Below, one piece after another: positions 14,718 through 22,674 of a stretch of DNA of 23,509 nucleotides; within the stretch, counting starts at the first letter, position 1, and every line of letters begins with the position of its first letter. The position numbers were made by a program, and so were the translations under genes. The notes under the pieces are model-generated. The model saw nothing but the letters and a program-made list of their open reading frames with translations. It was not told the origin of the DNA and did no database searches. This DNA comes from DATJLY01 sp035604195 (lineage in GTDB: Bacteria > Pseudomonadota > Alphaproteobacteria > ATCC43930 > CGMCC-115725), in contig DATNIY010000118.1 of NCBI GenBank assembly GCA_035604195.1, forward strand, positions 1-23,509, written 5' to 3'.

Positions 14718-15213
14718 CGGGATACCGTGCGATGGATGACGCCAGCGAGTATCGGCAACAGGTGTGAAGGGATACTGAACGGGCGAGAGCGGCGGCGGAG
14801 ACGCCCTTTCCATTGCGGTGCCGCGCGCTCCTGCATCTCCGCGGCCCCTCGCGCCGCGGGTCGGCACTGGCGTTTCTTAACCAAGCGTCCCAGGCAAGCG
14901 TCTGCGCGGGGAGGCCGGCCAAGCGGCGCGCGCCTGCGCAATTCTCGCGCGTACGGTTAAGCGCTGCTAGCCATTATTCAGCGTCCCCCTATTTCGGCAA
15001 CTGAGCCTTGTATCCCGCTATCGGAGGGGGCATGTTTCTTCCGGCTCGCGTCGTCGGTTCGGACGGCGGCCATCCGAGTTCGCGACCCGTCAAGCGGTCG
15101 CCGCCGGCCTGTGGTATGGCAGGCCGCAATAGGTGTCGGTCGCCCTGCCCGTGGCGAGGTTCCGACCGGCAGGTCGACGGCCGCGATGGAGCGGCGCGGA
15201 GGAGTATTGGGTG
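14718..15213. other. Divergent spacer between sensor and response regulator
   Basis: About 350-500 bases depending on the sensor start. It must hold both promoters, but I find no convincing -35/-10 pair. Small open frames here (for example 15008-15214) have no family features. The only marked structure is the dyad at 15105-15126. Confidence 0.5.
15105..15126. repeat. 7-bp inverted repeat in the response-regulator leader
   Basis: CGGCCTG (15105-15111), eight bases, CAGGCCG (15120-15126): a perfect GC-rich dyad about 85 bases ahead of the regulator gene. It could be a leader hairpin or an operator for a dimeric protein. Confidence 0.35.
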
Positions 15214-15582
15214 ATGGCGACGGTCCTGGTGATTGATGACGACCAGCAGATTCGTCGAATGGTGGTTCGCGTGCTCGCCCGCGACAATCATGAGGTGATC
15301 GAGGCAAGCGACGGCCAGGAAGGGCTGAAACTGTTCAATGCACGTCACCCGGCGCTGGTGATCACCGACATTCTCATGCCGGAGAAGGAAGGCATCGAGA
15401 CGATCCGGGAGATCCGCGCCGTCGCGCCGCATGTACCGATTCTCGCGATGTCCGGCGGCGGCACGTCGAAGGCCATGGTCTTTCTCGACGTCGCCAAGGC
15501 CTTGGGCGCCGATTCCGCCTTGAGCAAGCCGTTCCGCGCCGATGAGCTCATCGACGCCGTCAACAAGCTCCTGCAGCCTTGA
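15214..15582 (+). CDS. Single-domain response regulator (CheY-like receiver)
   Basis: 122 residues, one receiver domain with no output domain. The acidic pocket is VLVIDDDQQIR, the phosphoacceptor lies in LVITDILMP (about residue 52), the switch Ser is in AMSGGG and the conserved Lys in LSKPF. All key residues are present, so it should accept phosphate. GGAGGAG precedes the start at a distance that also suits the GTG one codon earlier (15211). Divergent from the degenerate sensor, with which it probably forms a signalling pair. If that sensor cannot phosphorylate, the donor must be another kinase. Its stop is six bases from the convergent cupin gene. Confidence 0.92.
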   Translation: MATVLVIDDDQQIRRMVVRVLARDNHEVIEASDGQEGLKLFNARHPALVITDILMPEKEGIETIREIRAVAPHVPILAMSGGGTSKAMVFLDVAKALGADSALSKPFRADELIDAVNKLLQP

Positions 15583-15588
15583 GCAAAG

Positions 15589-16053
15589 TCAGTTGCGGTG
15601 GATCGGGTCGATCCAGCGCACCTCTTCGGGCGGCTCCGCCGGCGCGATGTCGAGATTGACCACCACCGGCTCCTGACCGCTGCGCACCAGCACGCATTCG
15701 AGCGGCTCGGCCGCGCTCGCGTTGATCTCCTGGTGCGGCACATAGGGCGGGACGTAGATGAAGTCGCCTGGACCGGCCTCCGCGACATATTCGAGCCGCT
15801 CGCCCCAGCGCATGCGCGCGCGGCCCTTGACGATAAAGATCACGCTCTCGAGCGCGCCGTGGTGGTGTGCGCCGGTCTTGGCATTGGCATGGATGGTGAC
15901 CGTGCCGGCCCACAGCTTCTGCGCGCCGGCGCTGGCATAGGTGATGGCGGCGGCGCGGTTCATGCCGGGCGTTTGCGGCGTGTTCGCGTCGAGCTCGCTG
16001 CCTTTGACGACGCGGACGCCGTGCTCGCGCCAGTCGATCTTCGAATCCGTCAT
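15589..16053 (-). CDS. Single-domain cupin protein
   Basis: 154 residues, one cupin barrel. Motif 1 reads GAHHHGALESVIFIVKG (about 61-77), giving His ligands H63/H65 and E69; motif 2 is PGDFIYVPPYVPHQ with H107. The metal site is therefore complete. The N-terminus (MNRAAAITYASAGAQKLWAG) and the C-terminal tail (VVVNLDI...EEVRWIDPIHRN) are typical of alphaproteobacterial cupins annotated only as cupin-domain proteins. Role unknown: an enzyme or a small-molecule sensor are both possible. AGGAGAGG is directly before the ATG. It starts ten bases after queG and is likely the last gene of the queuosine operon, without any known link to queuosine. Confidence 0.88.
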   Translation of the reverse strand: MTDSKIDWREHGVRVVKGSELDANTPQTPGMNRAAAITYASAGAQKLWAGTVTIHANAKTGAHHHGALESVIFIVKGRARMRWGERLEYVAEAGPGDFIYVPPYVPHQEINASAAEPLECVLVRSGQEPVVVNLDIAPAEPPEEVRWIDPIHRN

Positions 16054-16063
16054 CCTCTCCTCG

Positions 16064-17191
16064 TCACGCCAACGCCGCCTGCCACTCGGCGCGGACATCG
16101 GCGTCGCTTTCGCCGGCGCGCTGCGCCGCGGACTGGAGCATCGCGCGGCCACCGAGCCGGTGCACGGCCCAGACCGCCATGGCGCGCACCAGCGGCGAGC
16201 CGTCGGCGAGGAGCGTGCGGACCTGGGGCAGAAGCCGCGCATCGCCGCTGTTGCCGATGGCGATGAGGACGTTGCGCAGGAAGCGGTCGCGGCCGATGCG
16301 CTTGATGGGCGAGCCCGAAAAGCGCGCGCGGAAGGCGGCATCGTCGAGCGCGGCGAGCTCAGAGAGCGCCGGCGCGCCGAGCCCCGCCCGCGGGCCCAGC
16401 GCGGGCTCGCCCGCGGCGCGCGCGAATTTGTTCCAGGGGCAAACGGCGAGGCAATCGTCGCAGCCATAGATCCGGTTGCCGATCAAGGGCCGCAGCTCCG
16501 CGGCAATGTGGCCTTTGTGCTCGATGGTGAGATAGGAGATGCAGCGCCGCGCGTCGATGCGATAGGGCGCGGGAAAGGCCTTCGTCGGGCAGACATCGAG
16601 GCAGCGCCGGCATTCGCCGCAATGATCCGCCTCGGGCTCATCGGGCGCGAGCGCGATGCCGAGATAGATCTCGCCGAGGAAGAGCCAGGAGCCGAAGTCG
16701 CGCGAGACCAGATTCGTGTGCTTGCCTTGCCAGCCGATGCCGGCGCGCTGCGCCAGAGGCTTCTCCATCACCGGCGCGGTATCGACGAAGACTTTGAGCG
16801 CGCCAGGCGCCAGCGCAGCGATGTCGTGCGCGAGCCGCTTCAGCTTCGACTTGACGAGATCGTGGTAATCGCGCCCACGGGCATAGACCGAGACATTACC
16901 GCACCCGCGCGCATCGAGCAGCGCCAGCGGGTCCTCGGCAGGCCCGTAATTCAGTCCGAGAACCACGACGCTCTTGACCTCGGGCCAAAGATCCCTCGGC
17001 GCCGAGCGCTCGGCCGCGCGCCCCGCGAGCCAGCCCATATCGCCGTGATAGCCGCGCTCGAGGAATTCCTGGAGATGCCGGCGCGCCTCGGGCGCCAACT
17101 CCGGCGCGGCGAACCCGACTGCATCGAAGCCCAGGAACAGCGCGCGCGCGCGGATCGCCGCCTTCACCTCATGCGGCGTGAGCGCCGTCAT
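16064..17191 (-). CDS. queG: Epoxyqueuosine reductase
   Basis: 375 residues. QueG is a cobalamin- and iron-sulfur-dependent reductase that turns epoxyqueuosine in tRNA into queuosine, the final step of the pathway. The catalytic aspartate is in VDTAPVMEKPLAQRAGIGWQGKHTN (D137). The ferredoxin-like cysteines are C191-x2-C194-x2-C197-x3-C201 and C244-x2-C247-x3-C251, with C217 between; two 4Fe-4S clusters are expected. The C-terminal part (about 290-375) has HEAT-like repeats, as in full-length QueG. The ATG overlaps the queF stop as ATGA, so translation is coupled. An upstream in-frame extension of 43 codons lies inside queF and is rejected. Confidence 0.95.
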   Translation of the reverse strand: MTALTPHEVKAAIRARALFLGFDAVGFAAPELAPEARRHLQEFLERGYHGDMGWLAGRAAERSAPRDLWPEVKSVVVLGLNYGPAEDPLALLDARGCGNVSVYARGRDYHDLVKSKLKRLAHDIAALAPGALKVFVDTAPVMEKPLAQRAGIGWQGKHTNLVSRDFGSWLFLGEIYLGIALAPDEPEADHCGECRRCLDVCPTKAFPAPYRIDARRCISYLTIEHKGHIAAELRPLIGNRIYGCDDCLAVCPWNKFARAAGEPALGPRAGLGAPALSELAALDDAAFRARFSGSPIKRIGRDRFLRNVLIAIGNSGDARLLPQVRTLLADGSPLVRAMAVWAVHRLGGRAMLQSAAQRAGESDADVRAEWQAALA

Positions 17192-17652
17192 CCCCGGCCG
17201 CGATAGGGAGCGACGCCCTGATCCGGGAGCCACAGCCCTTCCGGCGCCGCGCCGGTCTGATAGAAGACGTCGATTGGCATGCCGCCGCGCGGATACCAAT
17301 AACCGCCGATCCTGAGCCATTGCGGCGCAAGCGCGTCGACGAGGCGGCGCGCGATCGCCAGCGTGCAGTCCTCATGGAAGGCGCCGTGATTGCGAAAGGC
17401 ACCCAGGTAAAGCTTCAGCGACTTGCTCTCGACCAGAAACTCGCCCGGCACATAGTCGATGACGAGATGGGCGAAATCAGGCTGCCCGGTGACCGGACAG
17501 AGCGCGGTGAACTCGGGACAGGTGAAGCGCACGAGATAGAGCTCGTGGGGATGCGGATTGCTGACCCGCTCCAGCACCGCCGCCTCGGGCGAGGCCGGCA
17601 GCGCCGCATGCGTGCCCAGCAGCTTCAGCTCGCGATAGATCGACTCGGCCAT
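17188..17652 (-). CDS. queF: NADPH-dependent 7-cyano-7-deazaguanine (preQ0) reductase, short type
   Basis: 154 residues, the single-domain (YkvM-type) QueF, which reduces the nitrile of preQ0 to the amine preQ1. The catalytic cysteine is C52 in EFTALCPVTGQPDFA, with D59 as proton donor. The family signature ESKSLKLYLGAFRNHGAFHEDC spans residues 75-96. The start is eight bases after the tgt stop, without a clear ribosome-binding site, so reinitiation by ribosomes ending tgt is likely. The queF stop overlaps the queG start. Confidence 0.96.
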   Translation of the reverse strand: MAESIYRELKLLGTHAALPASPEAAVLERVSNPHPHELYLVRFTCPEFTALCPVTGQPDFAHLVIDYVPGEFLVESKSLKLYLGAFRNHGAFHEDCTLAIARRLVDALAPQWLRIGGYWYPRGGMPIDVFYQTGAAPEGLWLPDQGVAPYRGRG

Positions 17653-17660
17653 GCCATCGC

Positions 17661-18791
17661 TCAGCAGGGCGGGATGTCGCCCGAATCCCAGATCCGGGCC
17701 AGCGCCGACGCATGCTCTTCGAGCCGGCCGGCCGCGATCGCCGCCCGCACTCCCGCCATGAGATCCTGATAGTAGCGGAGATTGTGCTGGGTCAACAGCA
17801 TGCTGCCCAGGATTTCGCCCACGCGCACGAGATGGTGGAGGTAGGCCCGGCTGTAGCGGCGGCAGGCGGGACAGACGCAGCCTTCGTCGAGCGGCCGTTG
17901 GTCGTCGAGATGCCGCGCATTGCGCAGATTGACGGTGCCGCGGCGGGTGAAGGCCTGCGCGGTCCGGCCGGAGCGCGTCGGCAGCACGCAGTCGAAGAGA
18001 TCGATGCCGCGCCGCACCGCGCCCAGGATGTCGTTGGGCTTGCCGACGCCCATGAGATAGCGCGGCCGGGCCTCCGGCAGCGCCGGCACGGTCTCGTCCA
18101 AGACCGCGAACATTGCCGCCTGACCCTCGCCGACCGCGAGCCCGCCCACGGCGTAACCCTCGAAGCCGATGGCGCGGAGCGCAGCGGCCGAGGCAAGCCG
18201 AAGCGCCGGATAGACCCCGCCCTGGACGATGCCGAAGAGCGCGCGGCCCGGAAGTGGCATGAACGCCGTCTTTGAGCGCGCGGCCCAGCGCATCGACAGC
18301 TCCATCGATTGCCGCGCCTCGTCCTCGGTCGCGGGAAAGGGCGTGCATTCGTCGAAAACCATGGCGATGTCGGCGCCGAGCAGGCGCTGAATCGCGATCG
18401 AACGCTCGGGCGTCAGTTCCTGCAGGCTGCCATCGAGATGCGAGCGGAAGGAGACGCCGGCCTCGCCGATCCGGCGCAGCTTTGCGAGCGACATGACCTG
18501 GAAGCCGCCGGAATCGGTGAGGATGGGTCCCGGCCAGTTCATGAAGCGATGGAGCCCGCCCAGCTTCGCGATGCGCTCGGCGCCCGGACGCAGCATGAGA
18601 TGATAGGTATTGGCGAGAATGATCTCGGCGCCGGTGGCCGCGACATCCTCGGGCCGCATCGCCTTGACGGTGGCGGCCGTCCCCACCGGCATGAAGGCCG
18701 GCGTCTCGACGGTGCCGTGCGCGGTCGCAATCCGGCCGCGCCGCGCCGCGCCATCGCGGGCGATGAGAGTGAAGGCGAATTCCGCGCTCAC
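17661..18791 (-). CDS. tgt: tRNA-guanine transglycosylase
   Basis: 376 residues. Tgt exchanges guanine-34 of GUN-anticodon tRNAs (Asp, Asn, His, Tyr) for preQ1. LTDSGGFQVMSLAKLRRI (from residue 91) holds the base-binding aspartate D93; the nucleophile is D267 in LFDCVLPTRSGRTAQAF. The zinc site is C305-x-C307-x2-C310 with H336. The start is a GTG, fixed by family alignment (SAEFAFTLIARDG) and by its overlap with the queA stop as GTGA. Bacterial preQ1-type specificity is supported by queF in the same operon. Confidence 0.97.
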   Translation of the reverse strand: MSAEFAFTLIARDGAARRGRIATAHGTVETPAFMPVGTAATVKAMRPEDVAATGAEIILANTYHLMLRPGAERIAKLGGLHRFMNWPGPILTDSGGFQVMSLAKLRRIGEAGVSFRSHLDGSLQELTPERSIAIQRLLGADIAMVFDECTPFPATEDEARQSMELSMRWAARSKTAFMPLPGRALFGIVQGGVYPALRLASAAALRAIGFEGYAVGGLAVGEGQAAMFAVLDETVPALPEARPRYLMGVGKPNDILGAVRRGIDLFDCVLPTRSGRTAQAFTRRGTVNLRNARHLDDQRPLDEGCVCPACRRYSRAYLHHLVRVGEILGSMLLTQHNLRYYQDLMAGVRAAIAAGRLEEHASALARIWDSGDIPPC

Positions 18792-19822
18792 GGCGCGCGC
18801 TCCGGATGAAGCAGGCAGGCATCGCCATAGGAGAAGAAGCGATAGCCCGCAGCGATCGCATGCGCATAAGCGCGCTGCATCCGCGCAAGCCCGGCAAAGG
18901 CGGCGGCCAACATGAACAGGGTCGAGCGCGGCAGGTGAAAATTGGTGAAGAGCAGATCGACGGCGCGGAAGCGATAGCCCGGCGTGATGAAAAGCGCGGT
19001 CTCGCCGGCGAAGGGGGCGATGCGGCCCGTGGCGTCGGCGGCGCTTTCGATGAGCCGCAAACTCGTCGTGCCGCAGGCGATGATGCGGCCGCCGCGCGCG
19101 CGCGTTGCATTGAGGTGTTGGGCGGCTTCGGGCAAGAGAAAGCCGCGTTCGCTGTGCATGACATGGTCTGTGGTGTCGGCGGCCTTGACCGGCAGAAAGG
19201 TGCCGGCGCCGACATGGAGCGTCACGGTGAGGCGTTCGATCCCGGCGGCGTCGAGCGCGGCCAGGAGACGCTCGGTGAAGTGGAGCCCGGCGGTCGGCGC
19301 CGCGACCGCGCCGGGCGCGCGCGCGAAGATGGTCTGGTAATCGGTGCGGTCGCGCGCCTCGCCGCCGCGCGGGCGCTTGATGTAAGGCGGCAGCGGCATG
19401 CTGCCGCAACGCTCGAGCGCGGCCATGAACGCCGCGCCTTCGAGGCCGAAATCGAGCGTCACCTCGCCCGCCTCTTTCGCCGTGACATCGGCGGCGAAAC
19501 CCGCGCCGAAGACGAGATGGTCGCCCGGCTGCAATCGCCGTGCGCCCTTGGCGAAGCCGCGCCATATGCCGCCGCCCAAATCCCGATGCAGGGTCACCTC
19601 GACTTGCGCCGCGCCGCGCTGGCCGAGAAGCCGCGCCGGGATGACGCGCGTGTCGTTGAACACCATGACATCGCCCGGCCGCAACAGGCGCGGCAGATCG
19701 GAAACAAGACGGTCCTCCAGCGCCTCGCCCACCACCAAGAGCCGCGCCGCATCGCGCGGTGCGCAGGGGCGCTCGGCGATGAGCTCGCGGGGCAGGGAAA
19801 AGTCGAATTCATCGACGCGCAT
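18788..19822 (-). CDS. queA: S-adenosylmethionine:tRNA ribosyltransferase-isomerase
   Basis: 344 residues, normal QueA length. It transfers and rearranges the ribosyl part of S-adenosylmethionine onto preQ1 in tRNA to give epoxyqueuosine. Signature stretches are FDFSLPRELIAERP near the start, VMVFNDTRVIPARLLG (52-67), PLPPYIKRP, the DYQTIFA segment and PTAGLHFTERLL. It is the first gene of a minus-strand operon queA-tgt-queF-queG-cupin. The leader between it and the divergent class V gene is only 81 bases with CGGCT-CT-AGCCG as the sole small dyad; no preQ1 riboswitch is visible. Confidence 0.97.
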   Translation of the reverse strand: MRVDEFDFSLPRELIAERPCAPRDAARLLVVGEALEDRLVSDLPRLLRPGDVMVFNDTRVIPARLLGQRGAAQVEVTLHRDLGGGIWRGFAKGARRLQPGDHLVFGAGFAADVTAKEAGEVTLDFGLEGAAFMAALERCGSMPLPPYIKRPRGGEARDRTDYQTIFARAPGAVAAPTAGLHFTERLLAALDAAGIERLTVTLHVGAGTFLPVKAADTTDHVMHSERGFLLPEAAQHLNATRARGGRIIACGTTSLRLIESAADATGRIAPFAGETALFITPGYRFRAVDLLFTNFHLPRSTLFMLAAAFAGLARMQRAYAHAIAAGYRFFSYGDACLLHPERAP

Positions 19823-19886
19823 GGCGGGACGGCTCTAGCCGGAACGCGGCGCCAGGGGAAGCGGGGTGCGCGCCTGGAGAATCGTC

Positions 19887-19892
19887 TATAAT
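19887..19892 (+). promoter_or_regulatory. -10 box (TATAAT) just ahead of the class V PLP gene
   Basis: A perfect TATAAT in an otherwise GC-rich spacer. The expected start (about 19898-19901) is only three to six bases before the ATG at 19904, and no Shine-Dalgarno sequence fits, so the message is probably leaderless. The -35 region (around 19864-19869) is a poor match. Confidence 0.5.
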
Positions 19893-19903
19893 GTTAAATC
19901 ACC

Positions 19904-21082
19904 ATGCCGCCTGCGCCCCCGCCGAACAAAACCCCGACCGACCGCCGGGCCGAATGGCCGCTCGACCCCGATATCGCCTATCTCAACCACGGCGGCTACG
20001 GCGTCACGCCCATTCCCGTGCTCGCGGCGCAGGAGGAATGGCGCCAACGCATCGAGCGTAACCCCACGGGCTTCATGGCGCGCGAATTGCCGGCGGCGCT
20101 GCGCCAAACGGCGGCCGAAGTAGCCAAGGCGGTCGGCGCCGCGGCGTCGGATCTGGTCTTCGTCGAGAACGCCACGGCCGGAATCAACGCGGTGCTGCGC
20201 TCGCTCCGGCTCGGCGCCGGCGACGAGATTCTTGTCACCAGCCTCGCCTATCCGGCCGTGCTCAAGGCGGCGCGGTTCGTCTGCGAGGCGGCGGGCGCCA
20301 GTTTGGTCGAGGTCGAGATCCCGCTGCCGGTCGCCGCGGAGGAGACCGTCACGGACGCGGTCGCGTCCCGACTTTCGCGGCGCACGCGGCTCGTGATCTT
20401 CGACCACATCGCTTCGGCGAGCGCCCTGGTGCTTCCGGTCGCCAAGCTCACCGCTCTGGCGCGGCAGGTGGGCGCGCGCGTGCTGATCGACGGGGCGCAT
20501 GCGCCGGGACAAATCCCGCTCGACATCGCCGCCATCGGCGCGGAGTACTATGTCGGCAACCTGCACAAATGGTATTTCGCGCCGCGCGGCTGCGGCTTCC
20601 TTCACGCCGCGCCCGCGGCGCAGGAGGGGCTGCATCCGCTCGCCATTTCGCACGGGCTCGGCGGCGGCATCATCGCCGAGTTCGATTGGACGGGAACGCG
20701 CGACTTCTCGCATGTGCTCGCCGCGCCCGCCGGCATCGGCTTTCACGCGAGCCTCGGCGGGGCGGCACTCATGGCGCGCAACCGCGGTCTCGCGCGCGCC
20801 GCCGCAACCCTGCTCGCGCGCGAATGGCGCAGCGAGATGGGCGGCCCGTCCGATGCTTTCGCCGCGATGGCTACGGTGCGGCTGCCGCTCGCAGACGAGG
20901 TCAGCACGGCACGCGCCGTTGCGCTCTGCCGCTTTCTCGCCGAGCGTCACCGCATCGAGGTCGCCATCAATGCGGTGAGCGGCGCACTCTGGCTGCGGAT
21001 CTCGGCGCAAGCCTACAACGATCTCGCGGAATACGAACGGCTCGCCGCAATCTTCGCGGCGCCGCGGAACGACCTGCCGTGA
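19904..21082 (+). CDS. Class V aminotransferase-fold PLP enzyme (isopenicillin N epimerase-like)
   Basis: 392 residues. Pyridoxal-phosphate enzyme of fold type I. LNHGGYGVTP (27-36) is the glycine-rich opening of the CefD/isopenicillin-N-epimerase-like group; VENATAGINAVLRSL binds the cofactor phosphate; LIDGAHAPGQ (194-203) carries the aspartate and histidine that hold the pyridine ring; and NLHKWYFAPRG carries the Schiff-base lysine K222. All are present, so the enzyme should be active. Members of this group include epimerases, desulfurases, lyases and ergothioneine-type C-S lyases, so the reaction is open. It is the first gene of a three-gene operon with stop-start overlap (GTGA) to the membrane sulfatase-fold enzyme. 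Confidence 0.9.
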   Translation: MPPAPPPNKTPTDRRAEWPLDPDIAYLNHGGYGVTPIPVLAAQEEWRQRIERNPTGFMARELPAALRQTAAEVAKAVGAAASDLVFVENATAGINAVLRSLRLGAGDEILVTSLAYPAVLKAARFVCEAAGASLVEVEIPLPVAAEETVTDAVASRLSRRTRLVIFDHIASASALVLPVAKLTALARQVGARVLIDGAHAPGQIPLDIAAIGAEYYVGNLHKWYFAPRGCGFLHAAPAAQEGLHPLAISHGLGGGIIAEFDWTGTRDFSHVLAAPAGIGFHASLGGAALMARNRGLARAAATLLAREWRSEMGGPSDAFAAMATVRLPLADEVSTARAVALCRFLAERHRIEVAINAVSGALWLRISAQAYNDLAEYERLAAIFAAPRNDLP

Positions 21083-22674
21083 TCCGCCGCATCGCCGCCC
21101 CGCTCGCGAGTCTGGCGCTCCTTTGGGCGTTGTGGCTGCCCGGGGTCGACGCCGAGAGTCATCACCTCCTGATCGACCTGCGCCCACCTGCGATCCTGAT
21201 GTTGCTGATCCTGCTGGTTGCTTGCAGGGCGCTTGCGGGGCGGCGTTTGCCGCGGGGAGCAACCATTATCCTTGCCGTGCTGCTCTTCGCCGCCGCGCTC
21301 CTGCAAGCGGCGGCGGCGCTGGTGCTGCGCTTCCTCGACCGGCCGCTCGATCTCTATTTCGATCCGCAGCACCTGCCATCGCTTGTCGGACTCTTCACCG
21401 ACGCCATGGGCGCTGTGCGCGCGGCGTTGGTCCTCGCCGCGGCGTTGTTGGGTGCCGTCGCGCTCCTCGCCGCGATCTATTGGGCGCTGCGGAGCGTGGC
21501 GCGCGCGCTGGCGCCGCGCGGCGTCGTGCTTGGAGCTTCGGTGCTGGCGCTGGCGGTGCTGGGCACCAGCGCCCTCCCCGCAGGAGTACCGTCCCCAATC
21601 AATACGAGTGCGGCGAGCGCGATTGCCGATCAAGCGGCGCTTCTCTATCGCGGCTTTGCCGTGATGCATGGCTATGATGACCGCTATGCGCGGGTGCTCG
21701 CCGCGCCGGAGCCGCCGCTGCGCGATCTCCCCGGCCTGGCGCGGCAGGACGTGATTCTCATCTTCGTCGAATCCTACGGCACCATCGTCCTCGACGAGCC
21801 GCGCTTTCACGCCGTAGTGGCGCCGGCGCTCGCGGATTTCGCCGCGGTGGTGAAGGGAGCCGGCTACGAACTGGTTTCGAGCCGCCTGGTCTCGCCGACC
21901 TTCGGCGGCGGCTCCTGGCTCGCGCATGGCACCTTGGCGAGCGGCATCAAGCTCGACCCGTTCCTAGACCGTCTGGTGATGGCGAGCCACCGCCGCAGCC
22001 TACCGCGCTATCTCGCGGCCGCCGGCTACCGCACCATCGAAATCATGCCGGGCATCAAGAAGCCCTGGCCCGAAGGCGCCTTCTGGGGCTTCGAGCGGAG
22101 CTACTATGCGCGCGACCTCGGCTATACCGGTCCGCCCTTCGGGTGGTTCGAGATTCCCGACCAATACACACTGCGCAGCTTCGCCGAGGACGAGCTGTGG
22201 CCGGGCCACGCGCCGGTCTTCGCGCAGATCGTACTGGTGTCGAGCCATACGCCCTTCGCGCCGGTCCCGCCCTATGTCGCGGATTGGCGGGATGCCGGCG
22301 CCTTCGCCAGCATCAGCCAAGCGCAATGGCGCACGATCTATCGCGAGCCGGATTGGTCGGATCTCGAAGCACCCTATCTCGCGAGCGTCGTCTATGATTT
22401 GCAGACCCTCGCGTCCTTTCTCGCGCGGCTCGACGGTAAGGCCTTGGTCATCATCCTCGGCGACCATCAGCCGCCCGGCTTCGCCTCCGGCGCGAAGGTG
22501 CCGTGGACCGTGCCGGTGCATATCTTGTCGCGCGACTCCGCGCTCGTCGCGCCCTTCCGCCGCGCGGGCTACGAGCCGGGGGCGCTGCCGCAGCCGATCG
22601 TCGAGCCAAAGGGCATGGAAAGCTTTCTCGGCGATTTCCTCAGGGATTTCTCGGCAGGGAGCGCCGGCGATTGA
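21079..22674 (+). CDS. Membrane-anchored sulfatase / alkaline-phosphatase-superfamily protein
   Basis: 531 residues from a GTG that overlaps the preceding stop. About five hydrophobic helices in residues 5-165 (for example 8-21, 38-53, 61-83, 113-135, 149-165), then a sulfatase-type domain: VILIFVESYGTIVLD (225-239) with the metal-binding glutamate, VSPTFGGGSWLAHGTLASG with a Thr/Ser region where LTA-synthase-like enzymes place the nucleophile, SSHTPF, and ILGDHQPPG near the C-terminus. This architecture resembles LtaS/OpgB/EptA-type enzymes that transfer phosphoglycerol or phosphoethanolamine to envelope molecules. It does not fit the secreted sulfatases. The catalytic domain should lie in the periplasm. 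The substrate is unknown. Its stop overlaps the next start as TTGA. Confidence 0.85.
   Translation: MIRRIAAPLASLALLWALWLPGVDAESHHLLIDLRPPAILMLLILLVACRALAGRRLPRGATIILAVLLFAAALLQAAAALVLRFLDRPLDLYFDPQHLPSLVGLFTDAMGAVRAALVLAAALLGAVALLAAIYWALRSVARALAPRGVVLGASVLALAVLGTSALPAGVPSPINTSAASAIADQAALLYRGFAVMHGYDDRYARVLAAPEPPLRDLPGLARQDVILIFVESYGTIVLDEPRFHAVVAPALADFAAVVKGAGYELVSSRLVSPTFGGGSWLAHGTLASGIKLDPFLDRLVMASHRRSLPRYLAAAGYRTIEIMPGIKKPWPEGAFWGFERSYYARDLGYTGPPFGWFEIPDQYTLRSFAEDELWPGHAPVFAQIVLVSSHTPFAPVPPYVADWRDAGAFASISQAQWRTIYREPDWSDLEAPYLASVVYDLQTLASFLARLDGKALVIILGDHQPPGFASGAKVPWTVPVHILSRDSALVAPFRRAGYEPGALPQPIVEPKGMESFLGDFLRDFSAGSAGD

Noticed and set aside
11676..14960. A 1094-codon plus-strand open frame opposite the sensor gene
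   Set aside because: It is antisense to a protein with clear domains, has Arg/Ala-biased composition and no recognisable family; a common artefact of high GC.
15008..15214. Small open frame in the regulator leader
   Set aside because: No homology, biased composition, and it ends inside the ribosome-binding site/start of the real gene.
19823..19903. A preQ1 riboswitch before queA
   Set aside because: The 81-base spacer shows only a 5-bp dyad; no aptamer-like pseudoknot pattern could be seen.
19886..21262. A 458-codon minus-strand open frame opposite the class V gene
   Set aside because: Shadow frame of biased composition; the plus strand has all PLP motifs.
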